A stretch of 61,053 nucleotides of DNA from JADHZC01 sp964409505 (GCA_964409505.1 CAYPDK010000031.1:1-61053); one strand, 5' to 3'; shown: positions 45,776 through 55,901, counted from the stretch's first letter. The notes: generated by a model from the letters alone, not told the origin. Numbers and translations: made by a program.

Positions 45776-47143
45776 CTAATTAGGAATTCTAGATATATCC
45801 TTTAATTTTGATAGATGATCTACATTATGAATTGTTGTAGAATTATTACTAGATATTTTCTTTGAGTTGTAACAGTATATATTCTGGTAACCAAGCTTTC
45901 TAGCTTCATTTATCCTTTTTTCCATATAAGAGACTCCATTTATTGCTCCAGAGAGCGAAATTTCTCCGAAAAAAACAGACTTATTGTTAATAGGAATATT
46001 TTTATATGCAGAGATAAGAGCCATAGCTACTGCAAGATCAGCAGCAGGTTCAGCTATTTTTAGGCCTCCTGCAACGTTTAAATAAATTTCGTAGAACATT
46101 AAGTTCATTTTTAACCTAATGCTTAAAACTGCGATAATCATAGCAAGTCTGTTATAGTCCCAACCTACAACAGATCTTCTTGGAGTGGCCATGTTAGTCT
46201 TGTTTATAAGAGCTTGTATTTCAAGTAATAAGACTCTAGACCCTTCAATTCCGGCAAAAATGGAATTACCACTTACATTATGAGAATATTTGTTAATTAA
46301 AAATTCTTCTGAGGGGTTGTTAATTTCTTTTAGGCCGCAGGAGAGCATTTCAAATACTCCTATTTCATTTACATTTCCGAATCTATTTTTGATTGTTCTT
46401 AGTATTCTGTATGTACTGTGGTTGTTGCCTTCAAAATATAATACTGTATCTACCATATGCTCTAACATTTTAGGACCGGATAATTCCCCTTCTTTATTTA
46501 CATGGCATGAGATTAATAGAGTAAAATTATTTTTTTTCGCGTAATTTGTGAGTATATTAGAGCATAATTTAATTTGTGAAATAGTACCTGCAGAAGAGAT
46601 TAATTGATTTGTTTTAATGGTTTGAATTGAGTCAATTATGACTAGCTCAAATTTAATCTTACTTTGTAATATGGTTGCTAGAATATTTTCTAAATTTATT
46701 GAATGAAGTGTTAAAAGGCTTTGATTACCTTGAATTCCTAATCTTTCAGCTCGAATTTTAATCTGCTCTGTTGATTCTTCAGCACTTAGGTATAATACTG
46801 GAAAATTATTTTCAGATAATTTTGCTGCTATTTGTAGTAATAGAGTAGATTTTCCTATGCCAGGATCGCCTCCTATAAGCAATACCGAAGTCTTAACTAA
46901 TCCTCCTCCTACAGCTCTGTCAAATTCTGCAATATTTGTTTTGATTCTACCTGTATTTTTAATTTTTATTTCTGAGATATATTCAACTCTTTCAGCAACA
47001 GCTCCGTTTAAAAAATTGTCTGAGTAATTCTCTACCTCTTCTATAATGCTTCCCCAGCTTCCACACTCAAAGCATTGCCCAGACCATTTATGAAAAATTA
47101 CTCCACAATTATTGCAAATATATTTTTTTTTAGCTTTAGACAT
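45776..47143 (-). CDS. radA: DNA repair protein RadA
   Basis: RecA-like DnaB-type helicase that extends recombination D-loops and, in transforming bacteria, heteroduplexes. The 455 residues have an N-terminal C4 zinc finger (CNNCG...CFECG), the Walker A GGDPGIGKSTLLLQ and the RadA-specific KNRFGNVNEIG motif. The C-terminal Lon-protease-like domain has VAGGLKIAEPAADLAVAMAL. It starts 6 bases after the surf1 gene. Confidence 0.95.
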   Translation of the reverse strand: MSKAKKKYICNNCGVIFHKWSGQCFECGSWGSIIEEVENYSDNFLNGAVAERVEYISEIKIKNTGRIKTNIAEFDRAVGGGLVKTSVLLIGGDPGIGKSTLLLQIAAKLSENNFPVLYLSAEESTEQIKIRAERLGIQGNQSLLTLHSINLENILATILQSKIKFELVIIDSIQTIKTNQLISSAGTISQIKLCSNILTNYAKKNNFTLLISCHVNKEGELSGPKMLEHMVDTVLYFEGNNHSTYRILRTIKNRFGNVNEIGVFEMLSCGLKEINNPSEEFLINKYSHNVSGNSIFAGIEGSRVLLLEIQALINKTNMATPRRSVVGWDYNRLAMIIAVLSIRLKMNLMFYEIYLNVAGGLKIAEPAADLAVAMALISAYKNIPINNKSVFFGEISLSGAINGVSYMEKRINEARKLGYQNIYCYNSKKISSNNSTTIHNVDHLSKLKDISRIPN

Positions 47144-47149
47144 AAAAAT

Positions 47150-47881
47150 CTATCTGGATCTGTCTATTTTTTTAATCTGCCTACAATTATATAGATAAAT
47201 ATGTAAAAATAGCACAATAAAAGAAAAAATATACCAAGTGATAGCATATTCAAGGTGTGAAATTTTTAGTAATGTTATTTTTTTTACTAAATTCCAATTT
47301 ATATTTATATCCATTTTCGGTGAGACTATATCTTGTAATAATAGATAATACTGATCAAAAGAGATATTGAATCTTTTTTTGCTTGTGTTTGAGTCTAGGG
47401 TAAACCAGATATCTTGAGACAAGTCATTTTGTGGGATAAATTTAGATTTTTTTTCATACGGAATAGTAAGGGCTATTATTTCTTTTTCTTCTCTACAAGT
47501 ATTGGGTAAATTTTTTTGAGGAGTTTGATTATATTCTGTCCAACCTTTTATTATTCCTAAATTTTCGCCGCTTGTTGTGATAAAAGCAGAAAATAGATAT
47601 GATTTTTGATCTTTTTTTCGTATTCCATATCTTGCACCATATAAAACTATGTTTTCTTTCATAAAATTTCCTTTTAATAAAATTTTTGTATAAGGTGGTA
47701 AAGACTTTTTTTCTTCGTAAGATAGTGTATCAAATAAAATAGGTATAGCGTCTGAAGAGCTATTTATTAAGGAATGTGTAGTTTTTTTGAGAAAATATTT
47801 TTTTAGTTGCCAAGTTCCTAAGTAAAAAAATAATACAAAAAAACATGTGCTGAGTGAAAAATAGAAAAAATTTTTAAACAT
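47150..47881 (-). CDS. SURF1 family cytochrome oxidase assembly protein
   Basis: Inner-membrane protein needed for heme a insertion into aa3-type cytochrome oxidase. The 243 residues have one N-terminal helix ending in FYLGTWQLKKYFLKK, the family's G-x-W-Q-L motif. A periplasmic domain with ILLKGNFMKENIVLYGARYG follows, then a C-terminal helix (SHLEYAITWYIFSFIVLFLH). The N- and C-terminal helices flanking a soluble domain are the SURF1 layout. Its start overlaps the comM stop by 8 bases, so translation is coupled. Confidence 0.9.
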   Translation of the reverse strand: MFKNFFYFSLSTCFFVLFFYLGTWQLKKYFLKKTTHSLINSSSDAIPILFDTLSYEEKKSLPPYTKILLKGNFMKENIVLYGARYGIRKKDQKSYLFSAFITTSGENLGIIKGWTEYNQTPQKNLPNTCREEKEIIALTIPYEKKSKFIPQNDLSQDIWFTLDSNTSKKRFNISFDQYYLLLQDIVSPKMDININWNLVKKITLLKISHLEYAITWYIFSFIVLFLHIYLYNCRQIKKIDRSR

Positions 47882-49475
47882 AGCTATTCACTATATTCTT
47901 AGGTTGGTTATTTTGTATGGATTTAGAAATATTTGCTATTCTATAATTAATAGCTTCTGATATATGTGTTTGGTCTATAGATGTTTTTCTTTCTAAATCT
48001 GCTATTGTTCTTGCAACTTTTAAAATACTTACATAACCTCTCATAGAGAGATTGAATTTTTTCGCTGCTGTATTTAGGATAGTGCTTGCGTTGTCTTGTA
48101 GTGTTATAAGTTTTTTTAGAATCTCAAGAGATGCTTCGGAGTTAAAATTAATAGGAAAATTTTTATATCTAATTTTTTGTATTTCTGTTGCAATTAGTAC
48201 TCGTTCTTTTACTTGAGCACTAGATTCTTCCTCAGAAGACAGAGACAGAGGATCTGTCTTTGAAAATAATTTTAGTCCCTCATCAAGTACGTGTGTTTTT
48301 AAGTCAAATCTATCAAGGATAGGGCCAGAAATCTTTGATTGGTAATTTATAGCACATATAGGAGCACGTCCACATGATTTAGAATCATCGTTTAAATACC
48401 CACATTTACATGGATTCATAGCTGCTATTAATTGAAAATGTGCAGGATATTTTACTTGATACCCTGAACGAGAAATAAGTACTTCTTTTGTCTCTATTGG
48501 TTGTCTTAGAGAATCTATTATTTTTGGTTTAAATTCAGGAAATTCGTCCAAAAATAAAATACCATTATGTGCAAGAGATACCTCTCCTGGATGAATTTTA
48601 TAACCAACACCTCCTCCAACCATAGAGGCTTCTGTGCATGAATGATGGGGGTTTCTAAAAGGTCTTTTAGATATTAATTCTCCATTTGTAATCATACCTG
48701 CCACGCTAAATATAGTACTTGATTCTAAAATTTCTTCAAAACTTAAATCAGGTAAAATTGTCACAATTCTGCTTGCAAGCATAGATTTACCTGTTCCAGG
48801 AGGGCCGTACATAAGCAGATTATGTCTACCTGCGGCTGTAATTTCTAAAGCTTTTTTAGATATTTTTTGTCCTATAATGTCTTTTAGGTCTGTATTGTGA
48901 GAAGTACTGCTTTTTTTTAATTTTTTCTTTGAGATAATATCTTCAATTTTTGTCTCTGGTATTAATTGTGAACCTTTTAGGTGATTAATTAGTTGTAATA
49001 TGTGTGAGGGTGATATGATTTTATCATTCCCAGATAAAATAGCCTCCTCTGTGTTAACGTAAGGACAGATAATACCTAAATTTTGAGCCTTTGCTTCAAT
49101 AGCAGAAGGAAGAACTCCACTTACTCCTAAAATAGAACCATCTAAAGATAATTCTCCTAATATAACATAATCCTGGATTTCAGTACTTTGTATTACATCT
49201 ATAATGCTTAAAACAGCGAGCGAGAGAGCAAGATCAAAATGACTTCCTTCTTTTAATAAATTTGCAGGTGATAAATTGACAGTAATTTTTTTGTTTGGCA
49301 TTGAAATTCCTATAGCGGAAAGAGCTCCTTTTACTCTCTCTTTGGACTCTGCTATAGTCTTGTCTGCAAGACCTACTATTATAAAATTAGGAATTCCTGG
49401 GGAGAGCTGAATTTGTATATCCACGTTTACTGCTTTTATTCCCCTAAAAACCAAAGTTTTTATTTTCTTTATCAT
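47874..49475 (-). CDS. comM: ComM / YifB family AAA+ Mg-chelatase-like protein
   Basis: A hexameric helicase of the MCM-like AAA+ class; in Vibrio ComM drives branch migration during natural transformation. The 533 residues start with a Lon-like domain (VNVDIQIQLSPGIPNFIIVG, LADKTIAESKERVKGALSAI). The AAA+ core has the Walker A YGPPGTGKSMLASRI, Walker B ILFLDEFPEF and the zinc-like MNPCKCGYLNDDSKSCGRAP. The C-terminal helical part has NLSMRGYVSILKVARTIADL. Length matches YifB. Confidence 0.93.
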   Translation of the reverse strand: MIKKIKTLVFRGIKAVNVDIQIQLSPGIPNFIIVGLADKTIAESKERVKGALSAIGISMPNKKITVNLSPANLLKEGSHFDLALSLAVLSIIDVIQSTEIQDYVILGELSLDGSILGVSGVLPSAIEAKAQNLGIICPYVNTEEAILSGNDKIISPSHILQLINHLKGSQLIPETKIEDIISKKKLKKSSTSHNTDLKDIIGQKISKKALEITAAGRHNLLMYGPPGTGKSMLASRIVTILPDLSFEEILESSTIFSVAGMITNGELISKRPFRNPHHSCTEASMVGGGVGYKIHPGEVSLAHNGILFLDEFPEFKPKIIDSLRQPIETKEVLISRSGYQVKYPAHFQLIAAMNPCKCGYLNDDSKSCGRAPICAINYQSKISGPILDRFDLKTHVLDEGLKLFSKTDPLSLSSEEESSAQVKERVLIATEIQKIRYKNFPINFNSEASLEILKKLITLQDNASTILNTAAKKFNLSMRGYVSILKVARTIADLERKTSIDQTHISEAINYRIANISKSIQNNQPKNIVNSYV

Positions 49476-49568
49476 ATAAGGTAAAATTTCACCTAAAAAA
49501 GTTATTATCTAAGAGACATTCTTCTTAATGTACTCTTTTAAGAGCAGTATAATTGAAAACAGAAAAAG

Positions 49569-50210
49569 TTAGTAGTAGAAAAAATATAGACATATGCATA
49601 ATATGGGTGAGGTCAGTATTGTACTATCGAATCTATCTAAAAATCCTCCGTGTCCTGGAATATAGTTACCACTATCTTTTATATCAAATTTTCTTTTAAA
49701 AAAAGAGACAAATAAGTCGCTTATTTGAGCGCATGCTGCAAGAAATATGGAAAAAATACTAATTGATAATTTAGAGTATAAATCTAGATATGATAGCTTT
49801 AGGTAAAGAATACAATCTAAAATATATACTACGGTTCCGGAAGACATCACTCCAAAGATAAAACCTATAACTGTTTTTTTAGGACTTATTCTAGGGCTTA
49901 ATTTTAAGGTATTAGGAAAAATTGTTCCAACAAACATAGCAAAAATATCTACAAACCAAATGATGCAAAAATAGGTGAATATAATGCTTCCAGTTGGATC
50001 AACAGAAAATATGTAATTCAATCCTAAGATAGAAGCGGATATAGTGATAAATCCTATGGCTAAAAAATAAGAAAAACCGGTCATTTTGTACCATTCAAAG
50101 ATCATAAAGCAGTACATAATAACGATAATCGGTATAAAAAGAGATTTTATATAAAAAATAGATACTATGAAAATTACAAATATAAATAATGAGGAAAAAA
50201 ATCGTTTCAT
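49569..50210 (-). CDS. cdsA: Phosphatidate cytidylyltransferase
   Basis: Makes CDP-diacylglycerol from phosphatidic acid and CTP for phospholipid synthesis in the inner membrane. The 213-residue protein is polytopic and ends with the family signature: FFKRKFDIKDSGNYIPGHGG followed by FLDRFDS. SPRISPKKTVIGFIFG is the second conserved block. It is shorter than E. coli CdsA (285), lacking some N-terminal helices, which is usual in reduced alphaproteobacteria. It is 46 bases from ppa. Confidence 0.93.
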   Translation of the reverse strand: MKRFFSSLFIFVIFIVSIFYIKSLFIPIIVIMYCFMIFEWYKMTGFSYFLAIGFITISASILGLNYIFSVDPTGSIIFTYFCIIWFVDIFAMFVGTIFPNTLKLSPRISPKKTVIGFIFGVMSSGTVVYILDCILYLKLSYLDLYSKLSISIFSIFLAACAQISDLFVSFFKRKFDIKDSGNYIPGHGGFLDRFDSTILTSPILCICLYFFYY

Positions 50211-50256
50211 AATATTTGATATTTTAAAACGAAAGAATCTTGTAGAATCGAAATTA

Positions 50257-50784
50257 TTAAATATTTTTTCTTAATCTTTCTATTCCTTCGTCTATTAGCT
50301 GGTTTGCAAAATTTTTGTTCTTCCAGTCTTGAATTTGCACCCATTTTCCGTTTTCTAAATCTTTATAATGGGATAAGAAATGTACAATTTTTTGTTTAAA
50401 ATCTTCTCCTAGATCACCTTGATCTTGTATTTGTGAAAAGCTTAAATCTACTTTATTAGTAGGAACTGAGATTATTTTTTCGTCCATACCAGCCTCATCC
50501 TTCATAATAAGTGCAGCAACGGGGCGTACAGGTACAACACTAGAGGGCATAATAGGAAAATTTGACATTACGAAAACATCAATAGGGTCACCATCAAGTG
50601 CTAAAGTGTTAGGTACAAATCCGTAATTACAAGGGTAGAACATAGATGTTTGCATAAATCTATCTACAAATAATGCTCCTGAATTTTTATCTAACTCATA
50701 TTTTACTGGTCCAGAATTCATTGAAATCTCTATAATCACGTTAACATCTTCCTTATTTCTAGGAGAAATTTTATCTATCAGCAT
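50257..50784 (-). CDS. ppa: Inorganic pyrophosphatase
   Basis: Family I soluble pyrophosphatase that hydrolyses PPi released by biosynthetic reactions. The 175 residues have the active-site signature DGDPIDVFV, along with FYPCNYGFVPNTLALDG and KVDLSFSQIQD. FLSHYKDLENGKWVQI lies near the C-terminus. Metal-binding aspartates and the substrate lysines and tyrosines are in place. It lies between rplS and cdsA in the leftward cluster. Confidence 0.96.
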   Translation of the reverse strand: MLIDKISPRNKEDVNVIIEISMNSGPVKYELDKNSGALFVDRFMQTSMFYPCNYGFVPNTLALDGDPIDVFVMSNFPIMPSSVVPVRPVAALIMKDEAGMDEKIISVPTNKVDLSFSQIQDQGDLGEDFKQKIVHFLSHYKDLENGKWVQIQDWKNKNFANQLIDEGIERLRKNI

Positions 50785-50846
50785 TTAAATCTCGACTTAA
50801 ATTATAAAAATTTGGATCTTAGCCAGTTCAACTAATATTAGACCAA

Positions 50847-51245
50847 TCAATTTGTATAAGAATTGTTTAGAACTTTTTTTTGAGTAATTTTTTCCTTTAT
50901 ACGCGCTGCCTTGCCTCTTAGAGCATTTAAAAAATATAATTTTGCTCTTCTTACACTTCCGTGTCTTATTACTTTTATTTCCTTAATATTTGGGGAGTAG
51001 AGCATAAATTTTTTATTTATCCCTTCTCCGTAAGAGATTTTTCTGACAATGAAAGAGGAACTTATAGACCTATTCCTTTTAGCAATAACCACACCTTCAA
51101 AAGATTGTATTCTTTTTGTATCAGAATCTGAAGTAATAGTTTTTACATCTATAGTATCACCAACTCTAAATGGCTGTATTTTTCTTGATTTAGAAATAGA
51201 TTCTATGTGTTTATTATTGTAATACTCTATAATTTTACTTTTCAT
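50847..51245 (-). CDS. rplS: 50S ribosomal protein L19
   Basis: Large-subunit protein at the interface with the 30S subunit. The 132 residues include RVGDTIDVKTI, QSFEGVVIAKRNRSISSSFI and VRKISYGEGINKKFMLYSPN. VIRHGSVRRAKLYFLNALRG follows, and all are diagnostic of L19. It starts 54 bases after trmD, retaining the widespread trmD-rplS pair. The C-terminal extension after KAARIKEK is short. Confidence 0.96.
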   Translation of the reverse strand: MKSKIIEYYNNKHIESISKSRKIQPFRVGDTIDVKTITSDSDTKRIQSFEGVVIAKRNRSISSSFIVRKISYGEGINKKFMLYSPNIKEIKVIRHGSVRRAKLYFLNALRGKAARIKEKITQKKVLNNSYTN

Positions 51246-51299
51246 ATCAATTTTCTTTAAAATTTTTAATAAAATTAACTAAATACACTGAAAGTACAA

Positions 51300-51992
51300 C
51301 TATTCTAGTAAATCAGGTCGTAATCTTTGTGTTAACTTAAGAGATTCTCTTTGCTTCCAGTCAGATATAGCTTTTTGATTTCCAGATACCAAAACATCTG
51401 GGACTTTCTTATTTTTCCAAATATAGGGCTTTGTGTAGAGCGGATATTCTAGTAATTTAAAATTTCCCTTTTTAAGCGAGAATGAGTCATTTTCTAACAC
51501 AGCTGCATTTGAGATTACGCCTGGTAGGGTTCTAATTACTGAATCTAATATAATCAAAGTTGCAATCTCTCCACCTGAAATTATAAAATCTCCTACACTT
51601 ACCTGGAAAAGATTATAGTGGTCAATAATTCGTTCGTCAATACCTTCGAATCTTCCACATAAAATTGTGATTTTTTTTTGCTGCGCTATTTTATGAGCTA
51701 GGTCTTGTGTGAATATTGTTCCTCTTGGGGAAGGGTAGAGTATCATGTTTTTTTCATGAGTTATATCATCTAGCGCTCTACCAAGTACATCTGCTCTCAT
51801 AATAAGACCTCTCCCTCCTCCATACATTGTGTCGTCTATTTTTTTATGTTTAGTAAGGCCATAATTACGAATATTTATAGTATTAAAGCTCCAAATGTTT
51901 TTTTTTAGCGCCGTTCCTGCGAGAGAAACACCCAAAGGGCCAGGAAAGACTTCAGGAAAGATTGTTAAAATAGTACTGTGAAACAAAGACAT
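51300..51992 (-). CDS. trmD: tRNA (guanine-37-N1)-methyltransferase
   Basis: SPOUT methyltransferase making m1G37 next to the anticodon, which prevents +1 frameshifting. The 230 residues have ILTIFPEVFPGPLGVSLAGT, DDTMYGGGRGLIMRADVL, CGRFEGIDERIID and SVGDFIISGGEIATL. The SAM-binding trefoil-knot sequence is intact. It follows priA by 9 bases and precedes rplS. Confidence 0.96.
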   Translation of the reverse strand: MSLFHSTILTIFPEVFPGPLGVSLAGTALKKNIWSFNTINIRNYGLTKHKKIDDTMYGGGRGLIMRADVLGRALDDITHEKNMILYPSPRGTIFTQDLAHKIAQQKKITILCGRFEGIDERIIDHYNLFQVSVGDFIISGGEIATLIILDSVIRTLPGVISNAAVLENDSFSLKKGNFKLLEYPLYTKPYIWKNKKVPDVLVSGNQKAISDWKQRESLKLTQRLRPDLLE

Positions 51993-52001
51993 GAATACGC
52001 T

Positions 52002-54011
52002 CTACACCAAATATTGAGGATCTACATCCACCCTAATGCTAAAGGTCCCATTACCCTTAAAACTATCATAACAAGATTTTAGATATTTTTGTATATTTAT
52101 ATTTCTAGGGGATAGTATTAAAAGTTTGTAACTATATTTTCCAGCAATTTTAAAGACAGCTCTTTCTACAGGGCCTAATATTACGATATCGTTTTTATTT
52201 GGAAGTAGGTTTGAAATTTCATAGATAAAATTTTTGGATAACTGAAATATTTTTTCTTTAGATTTACCAATAAAAGATACTACACAGGATCTTGTAAATG
52301 GAGGCATATTTGATAATTTTCTTTGATTTAGTTCATTTTTTATAAATTGATCTTCGTCATAATTTTTTATGGCAGTTATTGTTTTATTACTTGGATTATA
52401 GCTTTGTATTAGGACATGGCCTAATTTTTTTTCTCTTCCTGCTCGGCCAATTATTTGGTTTAGAAGTTGGTACATTCTCTCATGTGCTCTATAGTCTTCC
52501 CTATATCCAATAATGCCAGCATCTATTATCCCTATAAAAGTAAGATTTGGAAAATGAAATCCCTTACTTATGATTTGTGTGCCTATAAGAATATCTATTT
52601 TATCTTCTTTCATTAATTGCAGTGTATCTACTACTTTCTGGGAGCTTAAATCAGTGCTTAAGGAGAATATTTTTTGATCAGGAAAAATTTTTTTTATTTC
52701 CTCACTTACCTGATCAATTCCGACTCCAAGGGCTATTAAGCTCCCTTCTTTTGAACAGTGACTACATTTAGTAAGTATTTTCTGAATATAGCCACAATAT
52801 TGACATTTTAATAATTTTTTAGTTTTGTATAAAACTAAAGAAACAGAACAAAATCTACATTCAAGCCTATAACCACAAGAAGAACATATAATTATATGTG
52901 CATATCCTTTTCTATTTAAAAATAAAATAGTTTGTTCTTTTTTTTCTATATTTTTTTTTATATAAAATATCAGTTTGCTAGAGATCCAAGATTTATGTTT
53001 AAACACCTCTTTTTTCATGTCCAAGATTTCGATGCTTGGAAGAGAGGCTTGATTAAATCTTAACTTTAAAGAAAAAAAATTGTATTTACTGATAGTAGAA
53101 TTGTAAATAGTCTCGATAGACGGAGTTGCAGATACTAAAATTACTTGTATATCTTGAATTAAGCCTTTTAATACGGATGCGTCACGTGCATTATATAATA
53201 CTCCAGATTCTTGTTTATAGGAAGAAGAATGTTCTTCATCTACAATGATTAAAGAGAGATTTTTATATGGTAAAAACAAACTACTTCTTGTACCTATGAC
53301 TACAAGTGATTGTCCTAGGATAATTTGTCTTAAGTATATATTTTTCTTTTTGATACTTACTTTTGAAGTCCAAATGACTGGTTTGAATTTAAATCTTGAT
53401 ATAAATCTTTCTGAGATATCAGATACTAGCCCTATTTCCGGGACTAGAATTAAAGATTGTTTTTTAAGTAGAATTTTTTCCCATATTAAGTGAAAATATA
53501 TCTCTGTTTTTCCAGATCCTGTAATGCCCTTTATTACAGTAGGTTTTTTATTTGTAAGATTTTTTATTCCATTAAAAATCTTTTCTTGTTCTTGAGATAG
53601 TTTAAAAAGATTATTATCGTTTATAATTTTTTCTATAGAGGGTGTTATTGGTTTTGATGCATATTTATCACTAAATAATAAATCTTTTATATCAAAGGGA
53701 ATGCTTAATTTTAAGATTGATCCTAGGGGTGATACATAATATGTACTTAGTCTATTCAGAAATATTAGGTGTTTTTTGCATAAGATATAGTCAAATATGT
53801 TCTTTTTATGCAAAGTTTTCAATTTATTTAAATTGTATTCTATATTTTTTGCTTCTACAATTTCCCAAATAAACCCTATAATTTCTTTATTACGAAAAGA
53901 TGCATGAACCATCTGTCCTATGATAGGAATATTGCAACTCTCTTCTAGTAAATAATAAAGTGGAAATAGAGATTCTTTTGGAAATAAGATTTTAGCTATT
54001 AATAGGTCCAT
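52002..54011 (-). CDS. priA: Primosomal replication helicase PriA
   Basis: Superfamily 2 helicase that reloads the replisome at stalled forks. The 669 residues have the N-terminal DNA-binding domain and Walker A GITGSGKTEIYFHLI. The DEEH box reads IIVDEEHSSSYKQ. Paired-cysteine zinc fingers (CSSCG, CRFC, CQYCG, CSHC) are followed by motif V/VI DILIGTQIISKGFHFPN and QIIGRAGR. Length is near the family norm. It heads a leftward cluster running through trmD, rplS, ppa and cdsA. Confidence 0.95.
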   Translation of the reverse strand: MDLLIAKILFPKESLFPLYYLLEESCNIPIIGQMVHASFRNKEIIGFIWEIVEAKNIEYNLNKLKTLHKKNIFDYILCKKHLIFLNRLSTYYVSPLGSILKLSIPFDIKDLLFSDKYASKPITPSIEKIINDNNLFKLSQEQEKIFNGIKNLTNKKPTVIKGITGSGKTEIYFHLIWEKILLKKQSLILVPEIGLVSDISERFISRFKFKPVIWTSKVSIKKKNIYLRQIILGQSLVVIGTRSSLFLPYKNLSLIIVDEEHSSSYKQESGVLYNARDASVLKGLIQDIQVILVSATPSIETIYNSTISKYNFFSLKLRFNQASLPSIEILDMKKEVFKHKSWISSKLIFYIKKNIEKKEQTILFLNRKGYAHIIICSSCGYRLECRFCSVSLVLYKTKKLLKCQYCGYIQKILTKCSHCSKEGSLIALGVGIDQVSEEIKKIFPDQKIFSLSTDLSSQKVVDTLQLMKEDKIDILIGTQIISKGFHFPNLTFIGIIDAGIIGYREDYRAHERMYQLLNQIIGRAGREKKLGHVLIQSYNPSNKTITAIKNYDEDQFIKNELNQRKLSNMPPFTRSCVVSFIGKSKEKIFQLSKNFIYEISNLLPNKNDIVILGPVERAVFKIAGKYSYKLLILSPRNINIQKYLKSCYDSFKGNGTFSIRVDVDPQYLV

Positions 54012-54084
54012 GGATGTTTTATTAGTTGTATAGTATAGGGAAATTTAGGGAGATAATTATTATATTAATTAAAGCTATCTAATA

Positions 54085-55092
54085 ATGAATAAGATAATAA
54101 TGATTATTATTTGTGTAGTTATATTTTATAATGTTTTTGGTGAAAATATTCAAAAATTTTTTGTAAAAGATGATCAAGTATCCTCAAAGGACGAGAAAGA
54201 TCCTAAATTTGAAGGTAGTTTTTTAGAAAAAACAAGTTCTGCTGTTTTGTTAAATCTTTTAAAAACTAAAACAGGTCAAAGGGTTTTTGAAAAGTTGTTA
54301 TCTCCTATACATCAAAATTTGAATAGGTACTTAGCTCAAAAAGACTATAAAATAGACTTAAACAAATCTATTGATCATTTTGGAACCGTTTTTTATACTG
54401 AGATTTTTAACAATAATACAAGTGAACGGATAGGACCTGCTTTGTGTGGGTACGATGTTAGAATAAAATATAAAATTCTTTATCAAGGAGATCCTAAACA
54501 GATAGTAAAGGAGGAAACAAAGAAAATAACCCTAGGAAAAAATGACATATTTCAGGAAATAGACGTTCTAGGAAGTGGTATGAGGGTTGGTGAAACAAGA
54601 TCTTCTATTATATTGGATGATGTACATGATAATCAATCTTTAAAAAACACCTCTTCCAACTCAGAACAGTCCTATTTCGATATTAAAAGATCTTATAACA
54701 AAATATTTTTGACTTTAGAAGAAGTCTTTCCTCGTTTTTTTTTAAATGAAAAGGAAGTAAGAATTTTTGATTCAAATAATGGACAAAAATTTCCTTTTTT
54801 TTTATGCGGAGATGTAGTCAAAATATCTGTAAAGGTATTGGAATTGAATTCTAATACTATTATAGTTGACCCTAAAAATTTTGGTAAAATAGATACATTT
54901 ATAGGAGATCAAGATCTTCCTATTGCAGTCTCATATGCAATGGATAGAAAACCTTATGAGGGGGTAAGAACTATTATATGCAAAGGACTTTATCTTAGAA
55001 GTGTTAATTCTTATCAAAAATCTGCTAATAAATTGTTCGATAAATTCCTTATTAATGATGAGTATTATTATTTAATAGATATAAGTACTTAG
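54085..55092 (+). CDS. Secreted protein of unknown function, possibly FKBP-like
   Basis: I do not recognise a named family. The 335 residues start with a signal-peptide-like stretch (MNKIIMIIICVVIFYNVFG). Two segments, about 120-190 and 225-320, resemble degenerate FKBP-type folds. The first has CGYDVRIKYKIL, then EIDVLGSGMRVGETRSSIIL; the second has CGDVVKISVKVLELN, then a closing VRTIICKGLYLR. Catalytic residues of FKBP isomerases cannot be confirmed. It is monocistronic, divergent from priA and convergent with ubiG. A periplasmic location is likely. Confidence 0.6.
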   Translation: MNKIIMIIICVVIFYNVFGENIQKFFVKDDQVSSKDEKDPKFEGSFLEKTSSAVLLNLLKTKTGQRVFEKLLSPIHQNLNRYLAQKDYKIDLNKSIDHFGTVFYTEIFNNNTSERIGPALCGYDVRIKYKILYQGDPKQIVKEETKKITLGKNDIFQEIDVLGSGMRVGETRSSIILDDVHDNQSLKNTSSNSEQSYFDIKRSYNKIFLTLEEVFPRFFLNEKEVRIFDSNNGQKFPFFLCGDVVKISVKVLELNSNTIIVDPKNFGKIDTFIGDQDLPIAVSYAMDRKPYEGVRTIICKGLYLRSVNSYQKSANKLFDKFLINDEYYYLIDIST

Positions 55093-55148
55093 ACATTAAT
55101 AGTATATTTTGTTCAATTTTTAATCCTTTATCTTGGAATAGCTTATTT

Positions 55149-55901
55149 TTAATTGTTAGTTCTGGAAAAAGAAATAAAATAATTTGTGTCTAAGTTATCT
55201 GAGATATAAAATTTATTAGAAAGAACGTCAAAATTTAAACCATTCATTTTATGTAAAATTATCTTTTTATCTAATGTCTCTATAATTTTTATTATTTTAT
55301 ATGGTTTCACAAAATCTTTATAATGATGAGTTTTTTTAGGAATAATTTTCAATATGTGCTCACTTAGCAATATCAGTAAAAAATAAGACTTAAGAGTTTT
55401 ATTTATAGTAGAAAAAATAACTAAGCCACCTTTTTTTAGTAGTTGAGTCGTGAAAAATAAAAATGTTTTAATATCAGATATATGCTCTAACACTTCAAGG
55501 CACAAAATGATATCGTAATCAAAACGTGCTTGATTAAAGTTTAAAAACTCTTCAGTAGTTGCCTTGTAGAATTTGGCGTTAATTTTTTTTAATCTGCAAT
55601 AATGAGTAGCAGCTTGGATGTTTTTGTTGCAAGGATCAATTCCATCAACGTTAAAGCCTAAAGAACCAAAATATGAAGATACAATTCCTCCTCCGCAACC
55701 AATGTCAAGAAGTCTTAATTTTGAATAATCAGTATTAGCTTCTATACAAAAAAATGACTCTATCGTTTTGAGAATATATTCACATCTTATAGGGTTGATC
55801 TTGTGTAGCATAGCAAATTCACCCTCACTATCCCACCACTGAGAATAATTCTTATTGAATTTTTGAAGATTTTCTTTGTACAATTTGTGATCAATAGTCA
55901 T
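55149..55901 (-). CDS. ubiG: Ubiquinone biosynthesis O-methyltransferase UbiG
   Basis: SAM-dependent methyltransferase carrying out both O-methylations in ubiquinone synthesis. The 250 residues have the N-terminal WWDSEGEFAMLHKINPIRCE typical of UbiG. The SAM-binding motif is LLDIGCGGGIVSSYFGSLG, followed by GIDPCNKNI and the post-I LCLEVLEHISDI. GGLVIFSTINKTLKSYFLLI is the remaining family block. It provides quinone for the complex I encoded in this window. Confidence 0.92.
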   Translation of the reverse strand: MTIDHKLYKENLQKFNKNYSQWWDSEGEFAMLHKINPIRCEYILKTIESFFCIEANTDYSKLRLLDIGCGGGIVSSYFGSLGFNVDGIDPCNKNIQAATHYCRLKKINAKFYKATTEEFLNFNQARFDYDIILCLEVLEHISDIKTFLFFTTQLLKKGGLVIFSTINKTLKSYFLLILLSEHILKIIPKKTHHYKDFVKPYKIIKIIETLDKKIILHKMNGLNFDVLSNKFYISDNLDTNYFISFSRTNN

